Source of the DNA: Jaltomata sinuosa
Taxonomy: Eukaryota; Streptophyta; Magnoliopsida; Solanales; Solanaceae
Reading direction: 5' to 3'
DNA: 64,000 nt
Assembly (NCBI GenBank): GCA_003996215.1
Contig: QJPP01001421.1
Location: forward strand, 1 to 64,000
Shown: positions 1 through 10,644 of the stretch, piece by piece
Layout of the letters: every line of letters starts with the position of its first letter
Position numbering within the stretch: the first letter of the stretch is position 1
Position numbers and translations under genes: made by a program
The notes under the pieces: generated by a model
The model's input: only the letters and a program-made list of their open reading frames with translations
Database searches by the model: none
What the model was told of the DNA's origin: nothing

Positions 1-1260
1 AAGCGTAAGCGATCGTTGTCAAATATAGAACCCAACAAAGGTTGGGGTCGATCCCACAGAGAATATGGTGAAAGTTAAGTCTTTAGTGAATTAATTGACT
101 AATGGTCAATAGTTTCCGGTAAATAAAGGGGGGGTTTTGTGTGAACAATGTGTAAACAAAACAAACAATAATTTATGAGAATAATCAGTAGGAGAATGAA
201 CTAGGGAAGTGTTTACCATGGCGTTGGTAACAATGTCGATTCTAGGCTTAGCTGGGTTCTTTCTATATGCGTGTCACGATGTAATTGAATTAATTGTATC
301 GTCTAAACGTTTCTCAACCAAATAGACAAATTTACTTTTCTATTCTCTCGAACTTGAAAAAGTGTGCTTTTAGATTTCAATCCTAAACATCAGGTAGATT
401 AATCTAGTTACAGCATTAATCATAAGACGAGAGTTGGTAGTCTCGAATCCTCGTCGTTAATCATGTTTCCCGATTTTAATCTCTTTACTCAAGCAAATTA
501 AACATAGGCATGTTCTAATGTTTGCAACCACTAGAAAACGTTAAATAATGAATGATTAACAACGTGACAACATATATATTGAACCCGTCGCTACCCGGAA
601 TCTATATTGCTACCACAACCCTAGTTGTGGGAGGTTTAGTTACTCATGCTTGTAGAAGAATAAAAGAAAGTCATATTCATAATAAAGAAAAGAGATCCTT
701 ACAATATAGTGAGAACAATCTTTAATTATTCCAAGAACAAGAAAACAAGATCCCAAGAACAATTCAAGAACACGAATTCAATAAGTATCAAAATGTGTTT
801 CTTGCTCTCCACTTCGACTAAATCTCTCCTAAAACTATTGGGAGACTATTGTAAAAAGCTTGGTAATTAAAATAAACCTAACATAGGGTATTTATAGGAG
901 TCTAGAAAACAAATCCCAAAAATGCTCGGATTCCGCGTAACCGACTGCCTGAGTGTGATGGCCTGGCTGACGGACCGTCACTGGCTTGACGGACCGTCGC
1001 CTGGACCGTCACCCTTAGGCAGTCCACTGCCTTCACTTGACGGTCACTGTGACGGACCATCACATGTGTGACGGGCCGTCACTCAGGCCGTCACTCTTAT
1101 CCAGAATGCTCTTTTTTTCATATTTCCTTCCGTTTCCATGTTTGTCTCCATTTCCTGAAAATACACCATAAACACATCAAAAACGACGACGGTTGCTTGA
1201 AAACGTACGATTGTTCTTAGTTAAAAGGAGTCGAAAGTGCCGTAAAATGGCGGCACATCA
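1..1260 (-). repeat. 3' LTR of element A (window-truncated)
   Basis: This matches 5444-6719 almost base for base and ends in ...ACATCA, the reverse complement of the LTR start TGATGT. It lacks the last 30 bases of the LTR because the window starts here. It also lacks a 15-bp stretch present in the right LTR near 6058-6072. Seen from the minus strand it reads U3 (1260 down to about 860), a TATA box, then R/U5. The U5 end at 31-46 holds a small CCCAAC/GTTGGG hairpin. Confidence 0.92.
888..1094 (-). promoter_or_regulatory. U3 promoter of left LTR: TGACG repeats plus TATA box
   Basis: On the minus strand a TATAAATAC box lies at 888-896. Upstream of it, at about 955-1094, is a GC-rich block of repeated TGACGG/CCGTCA words, several arranged as the near-palindrome TGACGGACCGTCA. 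TGACG is the core recognised by plant bZIP (TGA/as-1) factors, so enhancer function is an inference. The same block sits in the right LTR. Confidence 0.6.
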
Positions 1261-2884
1261 ACACCCTCAACTTAGACGTTCGCTTGTCCTCAAGCAACAT
1301 AACATAAAAAGAAAAACACATGACGACTCAACTAAGAAAACAAACTCGTGTCTCTAGCAACTCATGGTCATTCAACATCTTATTCAATTTTAAATTAAGC
1401 TCCCTCGCAGCACACAAATATATGAAACACTAACTTGCAAGGATCCAGACATGTCATTCTGATATGATAGAACATTATGCATACACCCGCATACTATCCT
1501 AACAATCAATAGACAATACAGAAATCTTGGTGCCCTCACCATAACGAAATCCTACACACAAGATTTGGGACTAGGTAAGCGCTCACACTCACAAATGATT
1601 TCAAACAATGCACATGCGATACCATAGGCTTGCGCTTACTATTCTATTTCAGTTCTTCAAAAAGCCGCTCAGGATCACTACAGGACTTGTTTAGGCTTGT
1701 AATGAGGCTTCAGGTGCAGGTAGGATACATTTAGGGGTTAGTGACTAAGCCCTCCTTGGAACCACCGACGTCTTATTACCACATAACTTTTTGTCCATCC
1801 TTATTCACCTTGTTATTTCCTTCTCTCTAGCTACAGGTGCGACCTCTTTATTTTGACCATTCTTTTTATTACTTTTTCGATCTTTTTCATCTCTTTTTAT
1901 TTTTCTTTTCTTTTCTTAGGCACACACCCGAATTTTCATTCTATTCCCAACCAATCTTCTTCATCCTCTTTTGCTTATCATTCACCTCTATAGTAGCCAC
2001 CCTCAACTTAGGCTGATTGCCTGAGTTGAGGTGCACGATGTCCAAGGAAGGACCAGGGCCAAAATAGGGATTCAAAGTTAAACAGGAGCGGTGACAGGTT
2101 ATTGAAAGAACAAGGTTAATTATGGCTCAAACAGGGATCAAAAAGGGATTATTTGCATTTGGACGGTCTTATAAGTTAAGTGGACTGCATACAAAAAGGG
2201 CCTGTGATCCTTTCCTAAGCAACCAACTTTAGAACTTAACAAAATAGACCGGGCAAGTTCTAGATGCATGCACAGAGTAAGAATTTATAACAATAGTCTC
2301 ACACACTCTTGGCACCAAGAAACTATACCGCTACCAACTATCAAACAACCGCTCGGCTTAAGCATACTCATTCTATCATAATCACACAATGACATTCAAG
2401 GATCCAGACAGTCAATTGTTTCAACATAAGTACAAAACCAGAAAATTTTTAAAGGGGGCTCCTTTTAGTCAAGAAAAATGCCACATGCTTGCTATAGACA
2501 CTTAGAAAACAACTAAAAATTTAAACGACAGCCTAAACATGCTGGTTCTACTAGATAGCACACCGGAGGGAAAAGAACTCGGCAACAAAAACCCTCGGTG
2601 GTGACTCACAGGTTTCCCAACACCCTCAACTTAGACTCATGCATTGTCCCCAATGCATCCATATGAAAGCTAAAAACTGTGACAGAAAGGAATACCTGTG
2701 AAGTCGATATGACTCAGATTCTGGAATGATGTTGGAGACCGCCAGGGTCTCCAAAACAGGAAAACTCGATGGAGTGTGAGCACGCGACAACCTCATGTTG
2801 TGTTTTAGCTTCTTCTTTCATTGTCTCCGCAGCTAGTCGCGATAACTTCTTCGCTCTTTCTTTGCAGATTCTCTTGCGGTGTTT
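1261..2884 (-). other. Non-coding 3' internal region of element A with polypurine tract
   Basis: No coding frame of note lies between the protease stop and the 3' LTR. The bases next to the LTR (1261-1274) read AAGTTGAGGGTGT on the minus strand and are the likely polypurine tract priming plus-strand DNA. Related 'caccctcaactta' words recur at about 2003 and 2620. A long pyrimidine-rich stretch (plus strand) runs from about 1795 to 1920. Where RT and integrase should be encoded in an autonomous element there is nothing recognisable. Confidence 0.6.
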
Positions 2885-3937
2885 TCATTTCTTTGATCTA
2901 TTTTCACCGCCTTCCTCTATATGTTTCCCTTCTCGCGGCATCCTTTTTGCACCAGCTAGAGTCTCGACCAAACCCTTCTCCTCAAGATGAACATCCGCAG
3001 GAGCTTCCTCAATAACATTGACGACCGCGACCACCCTCATGTCACATGGTTGCTTCATCAATTTAGACACATCGAACTTGACAGCTTCATTGTTTAGCCT
3101 GAAGGTCAGCTCATTTCTTTCCATGTCAACCAACACCCTAGCCGTGGCTAACAATGGTCGTCCCAAGATTATGGGAACTTCAAAATCCACTTCGCAATCC
3201 AAGATCTTAAAGTCAACGGGGAAGATAAGCTTACCGATCTTTACTAGCACATCAGACAATATTCCCACGGGCCGCTTTACCGAACGGTCAGCCATCAACA
3301 CTCTCATGGACGTTGGTTTAGGAGCTCCCAAACCCAATTGTTTATAGACCGCTAGTGGCATCAGGTTGATGCTAGCACCAAGATCACACAAGGCTCTTCC
3401 AAAGCCGAGTTTCCCAATAGTACAGGGAACAGTAAACGCACCTAGATCTTCCTTTTTGTCTACTGACGACCTTGAGGAAATAGCACTGCAGTGGTGGAGG
3501 TTGTCTTCCGGTTCAAAACTTATCGATCTCTTCTTTGTAATCAAGTCCTTCATGAACTTGGCATAACCGGGCATTTGTTCAAGTGCCTCCACCAATGGGA
3601 TGTTTATTGATATTTGCTTGAGCATGGTCAGGAAATTCAGGAACTTACCATCTTCCGCTTTCTTCTTGAGGCGTTGTGGGAACGGACTTGGTGGTCGAGG
3701 CATCATAGTTGGAAGTTTTTCGGCTTCCTTGCTTTCCTCCGCGGGCTTTAGCGTTTTCTCCTCTACCACCTCTTTGTCATCCGCGACATCACCTTGAGTC
3801 TGAATTACCGGATGTGATTTCGGTAATGTTCTACCGCTTTTGGTCGTGATTGCCATACAACTCGCATCCTTCTTTGGATTTTGGACGGTGTCGCTCGGCA
3901 AGGTACCCGTCCTTCTCGGATTTAAGGATGCCGAGAT
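2885..3937 (-). pseudogene. Athila-type aspartic protease region of element A
   Basis: This continues the gag frame after an amber codon. It opens with the gag-protease linker typical of Athila elements (PSDTVQNPKK). Then come a conserved basic-hydrophobic segment (PFPQRLKKKAEDGKF, LVEALEQMPGYAKF) and a retropepsin-like core with catalytic motif LCDLGASINLMP and flap/terminal motif IILGRPLLAT. Both motifs look intact. The frame ends at 2885 with no RT after it, whereas in autonomous relatives the polyprotein goes straight on into RT. Retropepsins cut the Gag-Pol precursor inside virus-like particles; here it could act only on Gag. Confidence 0.88.
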
Positions 3938-5284
3938 CTACCCCACTTGTTGTTCCAATTGCTTTATCGAGGTGGAATGAGAATCCACCACTTGACTCAA
4001 TGTTGATAACTCAGTCCTCATCTCCTTTACCCCAGAGTCAGTCGATTCCACCTTCAGCAGTATCTTTCCCATCATGTTTTCTAGCTTGGACATCCCTGCC
4101 TCATTGCTAGCTTTGTCCCGATTACCAGGTGGTACATACAACCCACCTCTATCGGTGTTATTCCTCCAGTTTCCCTGCTCGCGATCTCTGTAGCCAGCTT
4201 TTTCGTAGTAGTTGTCTTTCTGATAGGTCCGACCTTGGTTTCCTTCGCCATTGGCCTGGAAACCCCCCAAGTAATTCGCTTCCTCATCAGTTTCCAACTC
4301 TGCTGCTCTACCTTGGGGACCCACAACTTTTACCTTCTCCATACCTCCTGAGAACAAGTGCTTGGTCAGTAGGTCCAACTGCATTTTCAGATGCGCCATG
4401 TCTTGGTCGTGCTCCTCGTCTTTTCTGCGCTGCTCAGCTGACATACCAACTGTATAAGTGCTAGCTGCTACCTCTGAATCCCGTGTATGCCAGGCCCTGT
4501 TGGTTTTGGTGAGCCTGTCCAAAGTAGTTGTGGCCTCAACAAAAGTGAGACCCATGAATGCACCACCTGCTGCGTTGTCTAACGTCGTCGGCTTGGTAGC
4601 CGAATTCAATGCCCGGTAGAACGTCTGCATCAAAAAGTTATCGGTCAACTGATGGTTCGGGCATTGTGTTATCTTCATTTTGAATCGCAACCAGGTCTCG
4701 TGCAATGCTTCGTGAGGTTGCTGCCTGAAGTTGCTAATCTCGTCCCTTAACTGTATCATCCGAGAGGGAGGAAAGAACCTTTCTAGGAAAGCTCCTCTCA
4801 ACTCTCCCTAAGTTGCGATAGAGTCGGGGGTCAGCTCTGTCAACCACAACGCTGCCTCATCAGACAGAGACAATGGAAACAAACTGAGCCTGATCGCTGT
4901 CTGACTCACGCCCGGCAGTTCGAACGACTTGCATATGCCCACGAAATTCATTAGATGCTGGTTCGGATCATCCCCAGCGGCACCTCGGAACACTCCTCTC
5001 AAGTTCAACAGCTGGATCATCGTGCTAGTGATGTTGAACTTGGCTCCGGGCGCTAGCGGTGGAAGGGCAATGGCGCCCGTAGCTCCAACTCCATCCAAGT
5101 CAATTTCCTCATCATTCATCAGAACATCGTCCTGCAGACCACCATCATTAAGATTTTGTTGGGCCTACAGTTCCGCAGCGAGCCTTGCTGCCTCTTGTTG
5201 TGCGGCCATATTTCGCCTTAACGTTCTAGCAAGCTCGGGGTCGTAGGGTAATGTTGATTCACCCGAGCGCTGGGTACTTGGCAT
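3938..5284 (-). pseudogene. Athila-type gag of element A, three in-frame amber codons
   Basis: A single frame runs leftward from ATG at 5284-5282 through 3938 and on into the protease. It is interrupted by TAG at about 5166, 4808-4810 and 3938-3940. The stops can be explained as CAG to TAG (twice) and TGG to TAG. The retrotransposon gag domain is visible (PGAKFNITSTMIQLLNLRG, then FLERFFPPSRMIQLRDEI, then ALHETWLRFK). An RNxR/NWRNN-rich basic segment follows, then a C-terminal coiled-coil-like stretch near residue 400. There is no CCHC zinc knuckle, which is usual for Athila gag. The product would be the capsid/nucleocapsid shell of the particle. Confidence 0.88.
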
Positions 5285-5391
5285 GCACAACTCTGTACCC
5301 TGTCAAAAACAAAAACAACAAATAAACGTAAAAGCAGGAAAGTATGACTAAGAGTCAAATAAACACACCGGACTTAACAAACAACCGTATT

Positions 5392-5408
5392 CCCCGGCAA
5401 CGGCGCCA
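5392..5408 (-). other. Primer binding site, tRNA-Asp, element A
   Basis: The plus strand reads CCCCGGCAACGGCGCCA, which equals the 3' end of plant tRNA-Asp (GUC) including CCA. The minus-strand transcript therefore carries its complement, six bases downstream of the 5' LTR end. This fixes the element's direction and its Athila/Tat affinity. Confidence 0.9.
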
Positions 5409-5413
5409 AAATT

Positions 5414-6719
5414 TGATAACGCTCAAAGTACCACTCCAATTAAGAAGCGTAAGCAATCGTTGTCAAATATAGAACCCAACAAAGGTTGGGGTCGATCCCA
5501 CAGAGAATATGGTGAAAGTTAAGTCGTTAGTGAATTAATTGACTAATGGTCAATAGTTTTCAGTAAATAAAGGAGGGGTTTTGTGTGAACAATGTGTAAA
5601 CAAAACAAACAATAATTTATGAGAATAATCAGTAGGAGAATGAACTAGGGAAGTGTTTACCATGGCATTGGTAACAATGTCGATTCTAGGCTTAACTGGG
5701 TTCTTTCAATATGCATGTCACGATGTGATTGAATTAATTGTATCGTCTAAACGTTTCTCAACCAAATAGACAAATTTACTTTTCAATTCTCTCGAACTTG
5801 AAAAGGTGTGCTTTTAGATTTCAATCCAAAACATCAAGTAGATTAATCTAGTTACAGCATTAATCATAAGACGAGAGTTGGTAGTCTCGAATCCTCGTCG
5901 TTAATCAAGTTTCCCGATTTTAATCTCTTTACTCGAGCAAATTAAACCTAGGCATGTTCTAATGTTTGCAACCACTAGAAAACGTTAAATAATGAATGAT
6001 TAATAACGTGACAACATATATATTGAACCCGTCGCTACCCGGAATCTATATCGCTACTTTAGCCATGGCTCCCACAACCCTAGTTGTGGGAGGTTTAGTT
6101 ACTCATGCTTGTAGAAGAGTAAAAGAAAGTCATATTCATAATAAAGAAAAGAGATCCTTACAATGTAGTGAGAACAATCTTTAATTATTCCAAGAACAAG
6201 AAAACAAGATCCCAAGAACAATTCAAGAACACCAATTCAAGAAGTATCAAAACGTGTTTCTTGCTCTCCACTTCAACTAAATCTCTCCTAAAACTATTGG
6301 GAGACTATTGTAAAAAGCTTGGTAATTAAAATAAACCTAACATAGGGTATTTATAGGAGTCTAGGAAACAAATCCCAAAAACGCTCGGATTCCGCGTAAC
6401 CGACTGCCTGAGTGTGACGGCCTGGCTGACGGACCGTCACTGGATTGACGGACCGTCGCCTGGACCGTCACCCTTAGGCAGTCCACTGCCTTCACTTGAC
6501 GGTCACTGTGACGGACCGTCACATGTGTGACGGGCCATCACTCAGGCCGTCACTCTTATCCAGAATGCTCTTTTTTTCGTATTTCCTTCCGTTTCCATGT
6601 TTGTCTCCATTTCCTGAAAATACACCATAAACACATCAAAAACGACGACGGTTGCTTGAAAACGTACGATTGTTCTTAGTTAAAAGGAGTCGAAAGTGCC
6701 GTAAAATGGTGGCACATCA
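5414..6719 (-). repeat. 5' LTR of element A (1306 bp)
   Basis: On the plus strand it begins TGATAACGC and ends GGCACATCA, so both strands show TG...CA ends. Relative to the left copy it has a 15-bp insertion at about 6058-6072 and roughly thirty scattered substitutions by eye. The outer end (6719/6720) abuts Tekay-type LTR sequence that continues to 9131. Element A therefore landed in that older LTR; the matching target-site copy lies left of the window. Confidence 0.92.
6347..6553 (-). promoter_or_regulatory. U3 promoter of 5' LTR of element A
   Basis: A minus-strand TATAAATAC box sits at 6347-6355, with the TGACG/CGTCA repeat block at about 6415-6553 upstream of it. As this is the 5' LTR, this copy would drive the genomic RNA. 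The block contains eight or so TGACG cores in both orientations, several as overlapping near-palindromes. Confidence 0.6.
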
Positions 6720-6802
6720 CCTGTCCAGGACTAAAGTAGTATAAAATGCCTCAAAAACCCCTCCAAGGGTGCCCAGGCGTAACCGGGTCTAAAACTGTAG
6801 TA

Positions 6803-6940
6803 AATCAAGTCTAGTGCTCCTCCCTGCAGAGACTAGTATCAGTAATAAAATCAAGTCTGGTGCTCTGCCCTGCAGAGACTAGTATCAGTAATAAAATCAA
6901 GTCTGGTGCTCTTCCCCGTAAAGACTAATACCAGTAATAA
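6803..6940. repeat. Three tandem 46-bp repeats in LTR I
   Basis: Three units start at 6803, 6849 and 6895, each opening AATCAAGTCT and containing a GCAGAGACTAGTATCAGTAA core. The same three-unit array occurs in LTR II at 19857-19994, so the tandem formed before the two copies separated. Confidence 0.85.
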
Positions 6941-8447
6941 AATCAGTGCGAAAACATCCAAAAATCCCCTTTTCTATCATCAACAGTACCAAAAAGGGCC
7001 CCCCAGGGCCATGCAAATTTAGGAAAACTGTCGGTAGTGGCTCGCAGCCAAAACTGTAGTAAAACATGCAGGGGAAAACCTTTTTCATGGATGATATGCT
7101 CGCACACAAATATAAAAGTAGCCTAACGTCTCACAACAACTCATATCAGCCCTGCACAGGCCCAGCAGCTACTCAGCAGACATAACCAGCCTAAAAGAAT
7201 AATCTCTATGTCTGGGACTCGCGGACATTCCCCAATAACCCACCATCTATGTTCCAGAGTCAATACATGGCCGCACAGGACTACAAGGGTAATATACAAT
7301 ACTACGCGAATACTACAAACAACGCATGAAATAACGGACAAACAAGGTGGACAAGGTCTGGGGTACCCACCTATAATAACCCACCCAAGGATGTTAATTA
7401 ATGTAGTTATAGCCTATATACGCAGAGTCTAGGTAGGAAAGCCATAACCTACCTGTCATCCGATGACTAGTTGCGGGAACGGCGTCGTCCAGGCTCAAAC
7501 TGCTTCGGGAAGCTCCAAATTACAAAAATACTTTCAACTGAAGTCCCAAAGGTGTCTCTATGTAGCCTGACCAACCAAGGTAATGGAATAATTGCTAGAA
7601 TCGACGAGGCTGCAAGAACGAGCCATAGCCATTTGATAAGGTGTTAATATCACACTCGCAACCAGCCAACTCCAAAGCATAAAATGAGGCCAATAACAAT
7701 AACAAATGGCAGCTAAATCCAACAACAATACGTTAACCACATCTCCAAGGAGCGACGAGCTCCCGAGGCACTATTTCAAGGCGTACTTCACATTGTTCAA
7801 TCCAATAACTATCGTATGCAATCTCAAAAAGAATTGCACAAATTTACCAATCCCTCCAGCACCTTACCATAACCATTACACCACAACAATACCCAAACAT
7901 AATAAGATAAAGGGGTTGTCCAAAGCCACAATACCCAAAACACCACTTCGTGGCTCGGAAAGCTGTAAAAATGATACTAGAATATGTAAATACGAAGGAG
8001 CATTGTAGGGGAGAGATTTCCTTGACAAAAATATTCAATATCCCAAGATTAACAACCTTCCTCCTTGCAGGAACAACAAACATATCCGAATCCAACAAGA
8101 AACTACTACAAGTTATCGAAAAATACAACTTTTCATAACTAGAGGCTTAAAATCTTGATCCAACAAATAGATAAGTGTACGGGATCCATACCTCGCCAAT
8201 ATAACTCCGTAGCTACTGCCAAATACTATGAATACACCTGCTGGCTCGCTGCATCAACACCCACAAAGATACGCCATGAAATCGACGGGGAAAACTATAC
8301 CAAAATGACCAGCTCGCGACGTAGAGCAACTTCCGTTAAACTTCCGAATTGAAAGGATCAAAGTCCATGGAGTATCTAGGGGATTTACCTCTGATTTTTC
8401 TGAAGTTTTTGGTGAAAATAATGAGTTAAAACGAAGGAGAAATCAGC

Positions 8448-8455
8448 TTTTATAA
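8448..8455 (-). promoter_or_regulatory. Putative TATA box of LTR I
   Basis: CTTATAAAAG on the minus strand lies about 680 bases inside the LTR. It aligns in context with TTTATAAGC at 55533-55541 in LTR IV. The transcription start is inferred, not shown. Confidence 0.45.
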
Positions 8456-9174
8456 GCTGAACCGACTTAGGATGTGGACCCCACTTTGACGTGTCTGCTT
8501 GTGCAGTCTTACGAAAATGTGAATATCTCTCTATTCTAAAGTCCTATGGATGAATGGTTTAGTGTGTTAGAAATTAGACTCGTATAACTTCGATTTGGTA
8601 TATTGGGGGACCACTAAATCTTTATATATAGGGAGAAACACCACAATACATTTAACCAAATTGAAGAGAATTCCTTAAAGGAATTTACCATAACTTTTTC
8701 CGACTTTTGTTTCGCAACTTGCTTGACTTAAAAAATTATCATATGACCATTTTGCGATTATAATACCTCATAACACATCCTTCTTAGTACATTAGACACT
8801 ATTAGTCTTACCCCAAAGGCACGGGTTACTTTAAACCTTCCAAACGGGCGAGGTGTTACACGAGGCATTTCTTTAACTCGAACTTTCGAGTAAGGAATTC
8901 CTTTGACCTAGAACCTTGGTTTAATTCTTTGATATTACAAAGAATGTTGTCGGAAGTCAACGATTTCCAAAGTTGAAGCTCTAAAATGAGGAACGGCCAT
9001 AAAGACCAAACAAACGGCCCGGGCACCGAACTACCGGTCCCGACAAGCCATAAGTGACTTGGGACGCTACAAGTAAGCTCTAATGGTACAAGAAAGGCAA
9101 AAACGTGTAAATGATTGGAAGGGTCATTACATATCTGCAATAATCTAATGATTATCTATCACTATGCGTGCAGT

Positions 9175-10374
9175 ATGGATCCCCCGTGGATCACTAAAGG
9201 AAGAGGAAGGGGAAGATCATCCCCCAACTCACAAGGGAGGTCGTACTCCCAGTCAGCATCATCAGGATCGTTATACGGATCCTCATCAAAACTCCCTGTT
9301 ATACAGAGAGGAAAAATGATTTTGTTTGATGAGAAGATTTCTCAGAAGGATGAATCATCCATTAATTTAAAGGATATTCCTGAAAACAGTCCGTTATACG
9401 GACCCTTGAAGGATTATTTGGCCACTCAAAAGCAAGGAGATACCTTTGCTTCTGTTGCTAAAGAGGATATTGATGATATCAAATCCTTCGAAAAGGTACC
9501 AAACAGAGAAATTATATTTCTCTTAGAAAATTCTGATATTCAGACAAACAATGAACCTTGGAAGATACTCCAATGGTATTTAATTGATGGTTTATACTAC
9601 CCGTGTGAGTCATACAAAACCTGAAACTATTATGAATCCATTTTGATAAATACGGGAAGTGCAGAGTTTCAGCATTTCTCAGGATATCATACTAATGAGA
9701 AAGTTTATAACTTCTCAAAAATTATTATCAAACGGATTGTATCCGTCAAAGAATGGGGTATATCCACCATGAGAGAAAGGCAGATAAGCCTTAATCAGTC
9801 CAGCATGGATTTCACGTATTGGGACTATATTCAGGCATTGGATAAAGTGCTTTATTATAATAATGACAGACAAAAGCATACTTGGTTTATAAAAGTATGT
9901 GCGAAGATATTCGCCGAACCAATTCCAACCTGGTTTCTAAAATGGTGGTCATACCACGGGCCTACGGTTAAGATACTACCGTCTGAATTCCTAAAGTTGT
10001 ACAAGGAATGGGTGAAGATTTTGCCCGATGTTAACAATCTTTACATGGAAGATCATATTTGCTATCCGGAAAAAATTGATCAAGTTTATTTCTTTATCGA
10101 ATTTTGGATCCCATGGATTCATAAATGGAGCCCCGAAGTAGGCCACACTGAGGATCAAATCCCTTGCCTTTATAGGGCATTCTATAACAATTTTTGGGAC
10201 AAATTAACAAAGATCAACCCCCAGACTAAAGTTATACATGGCCAAGAGTTGATAGACTCCATTACTGATAAAATTCAACACTATATCAAGACTCCTAAAA
10301 AAGAAGTCATGGAGCAACCTTCGGTGAAACATATGGTTAGGAAGATTTCCTACCAAGAAGGAGATAGAGAAAAA
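9175..10374 (+). pseudogene. Pararetrovirus second ORF, copy 1, 3'-truncated
   Basis: It starts at ATG 9175 with an Arg-Gly-rich N-terminus (KGRGRGRSSP) like the copy at 15248, and can be followed to about codon 400. An in-frame TGA lies at 9622-9624. At about 10368-10380 the sequence switches to coat-protein sequence at a short AAATGAT homology, so the last part of this ORF is missing. The protein family is unknown to me. The ORF lies after the RNase H end in the intact arrangement, where other caulimovirids have the transactivator/viroplasmin gene, but I see no motif that proves this role. Confidence 0.7.
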
Positions 10375-10644
10375 ATGATTATTGCAGGGTTTACTGGCCA
10401 ACTTTGAGGTTGGTGGGATAACTACCTTAGTGTAGAAGAGAAAGCTTATATTATTAATGTTGTGGCAGCTAATGAAGGTGTTGATAACCTAGGCATCTTA
10501 TCTATTTCTCAATAGAGCTATGCCTAGGTTATCAACACCTTCATTAGCTACCACAACATTAATAATAGAAGATTTCTCTTCTACACTAAGGTAGTTATCC
10601 CACCAACCTCGAAGTTGGCCAGTAAACCCTGCAATAATCATTTT
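10372..10644. repeat. 125-bp inverted repeat with 23-nt spacer
   Basis: Left arm 10372-10496 and right arm 10520-10644 are reverse complements with only about five mismatches. Both derive from the start of the coat-protein region, once on each strand. Transcription across this would give a long hairpin RNA. It marks the tail-to-tail junction of two viral segments. Confidence 0.9.

Larger units (their letters stand above)
1..6719 (-). mobile_element. Athila-like Ty3/gypsy element A (gag-protease only)
   Basis: Two long near-identical direct repeats (1-1260 and 5414-6719) enclose a tRNA-Asp primer site next to the right copy and a single gag-protease reading frame, all pointing leftward. This is an LTR retrotransposon on the minus strand. 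The left end is cut by the window edge; about 30 bases of the 3' LTR are missing. The gag and protease sequences are of the Athila type known from plants. No reverse transcriptase, RNase H or integrase is present between the protease end (2885) and the 3' LTR (1260), so the element is non-autonomous and would need proteins supplied in trans. The LTRs differ by only a few percent by eye, so the insertion looks fairly young. Confidence 0.9.
6720..9131 (-). mobile_element. Tekay-type LTR I, 5' portion (minus strand)
   Basis: Read on the minus strand it starts TGTAATGACCCTTCC at 9131. That is the same LTR start as element III (20344) and element IV (54665), and the homology continues downstream. 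It is cut at 6720 by element A. The stretch 6720 to about 7297 is closely similar to 19773-20343 in LTR II. No coding sequence is present; short open frames in this interval have no recognisable content. Confidence 0.82.

Noticed and set aside
3018..4464. Several plus-strand open frames across 3.0-4.5 kb
   Set aside because: They are antisense shadows of the element A gag-protease frame and have no domain.
6803..6940. Direct repeats of LTR I as a CRISPR-like array
   Set aside because: 46-bp units abut without unique spacers and recur in a second copy of the same plant LTR; this is a simple tandem duplication.
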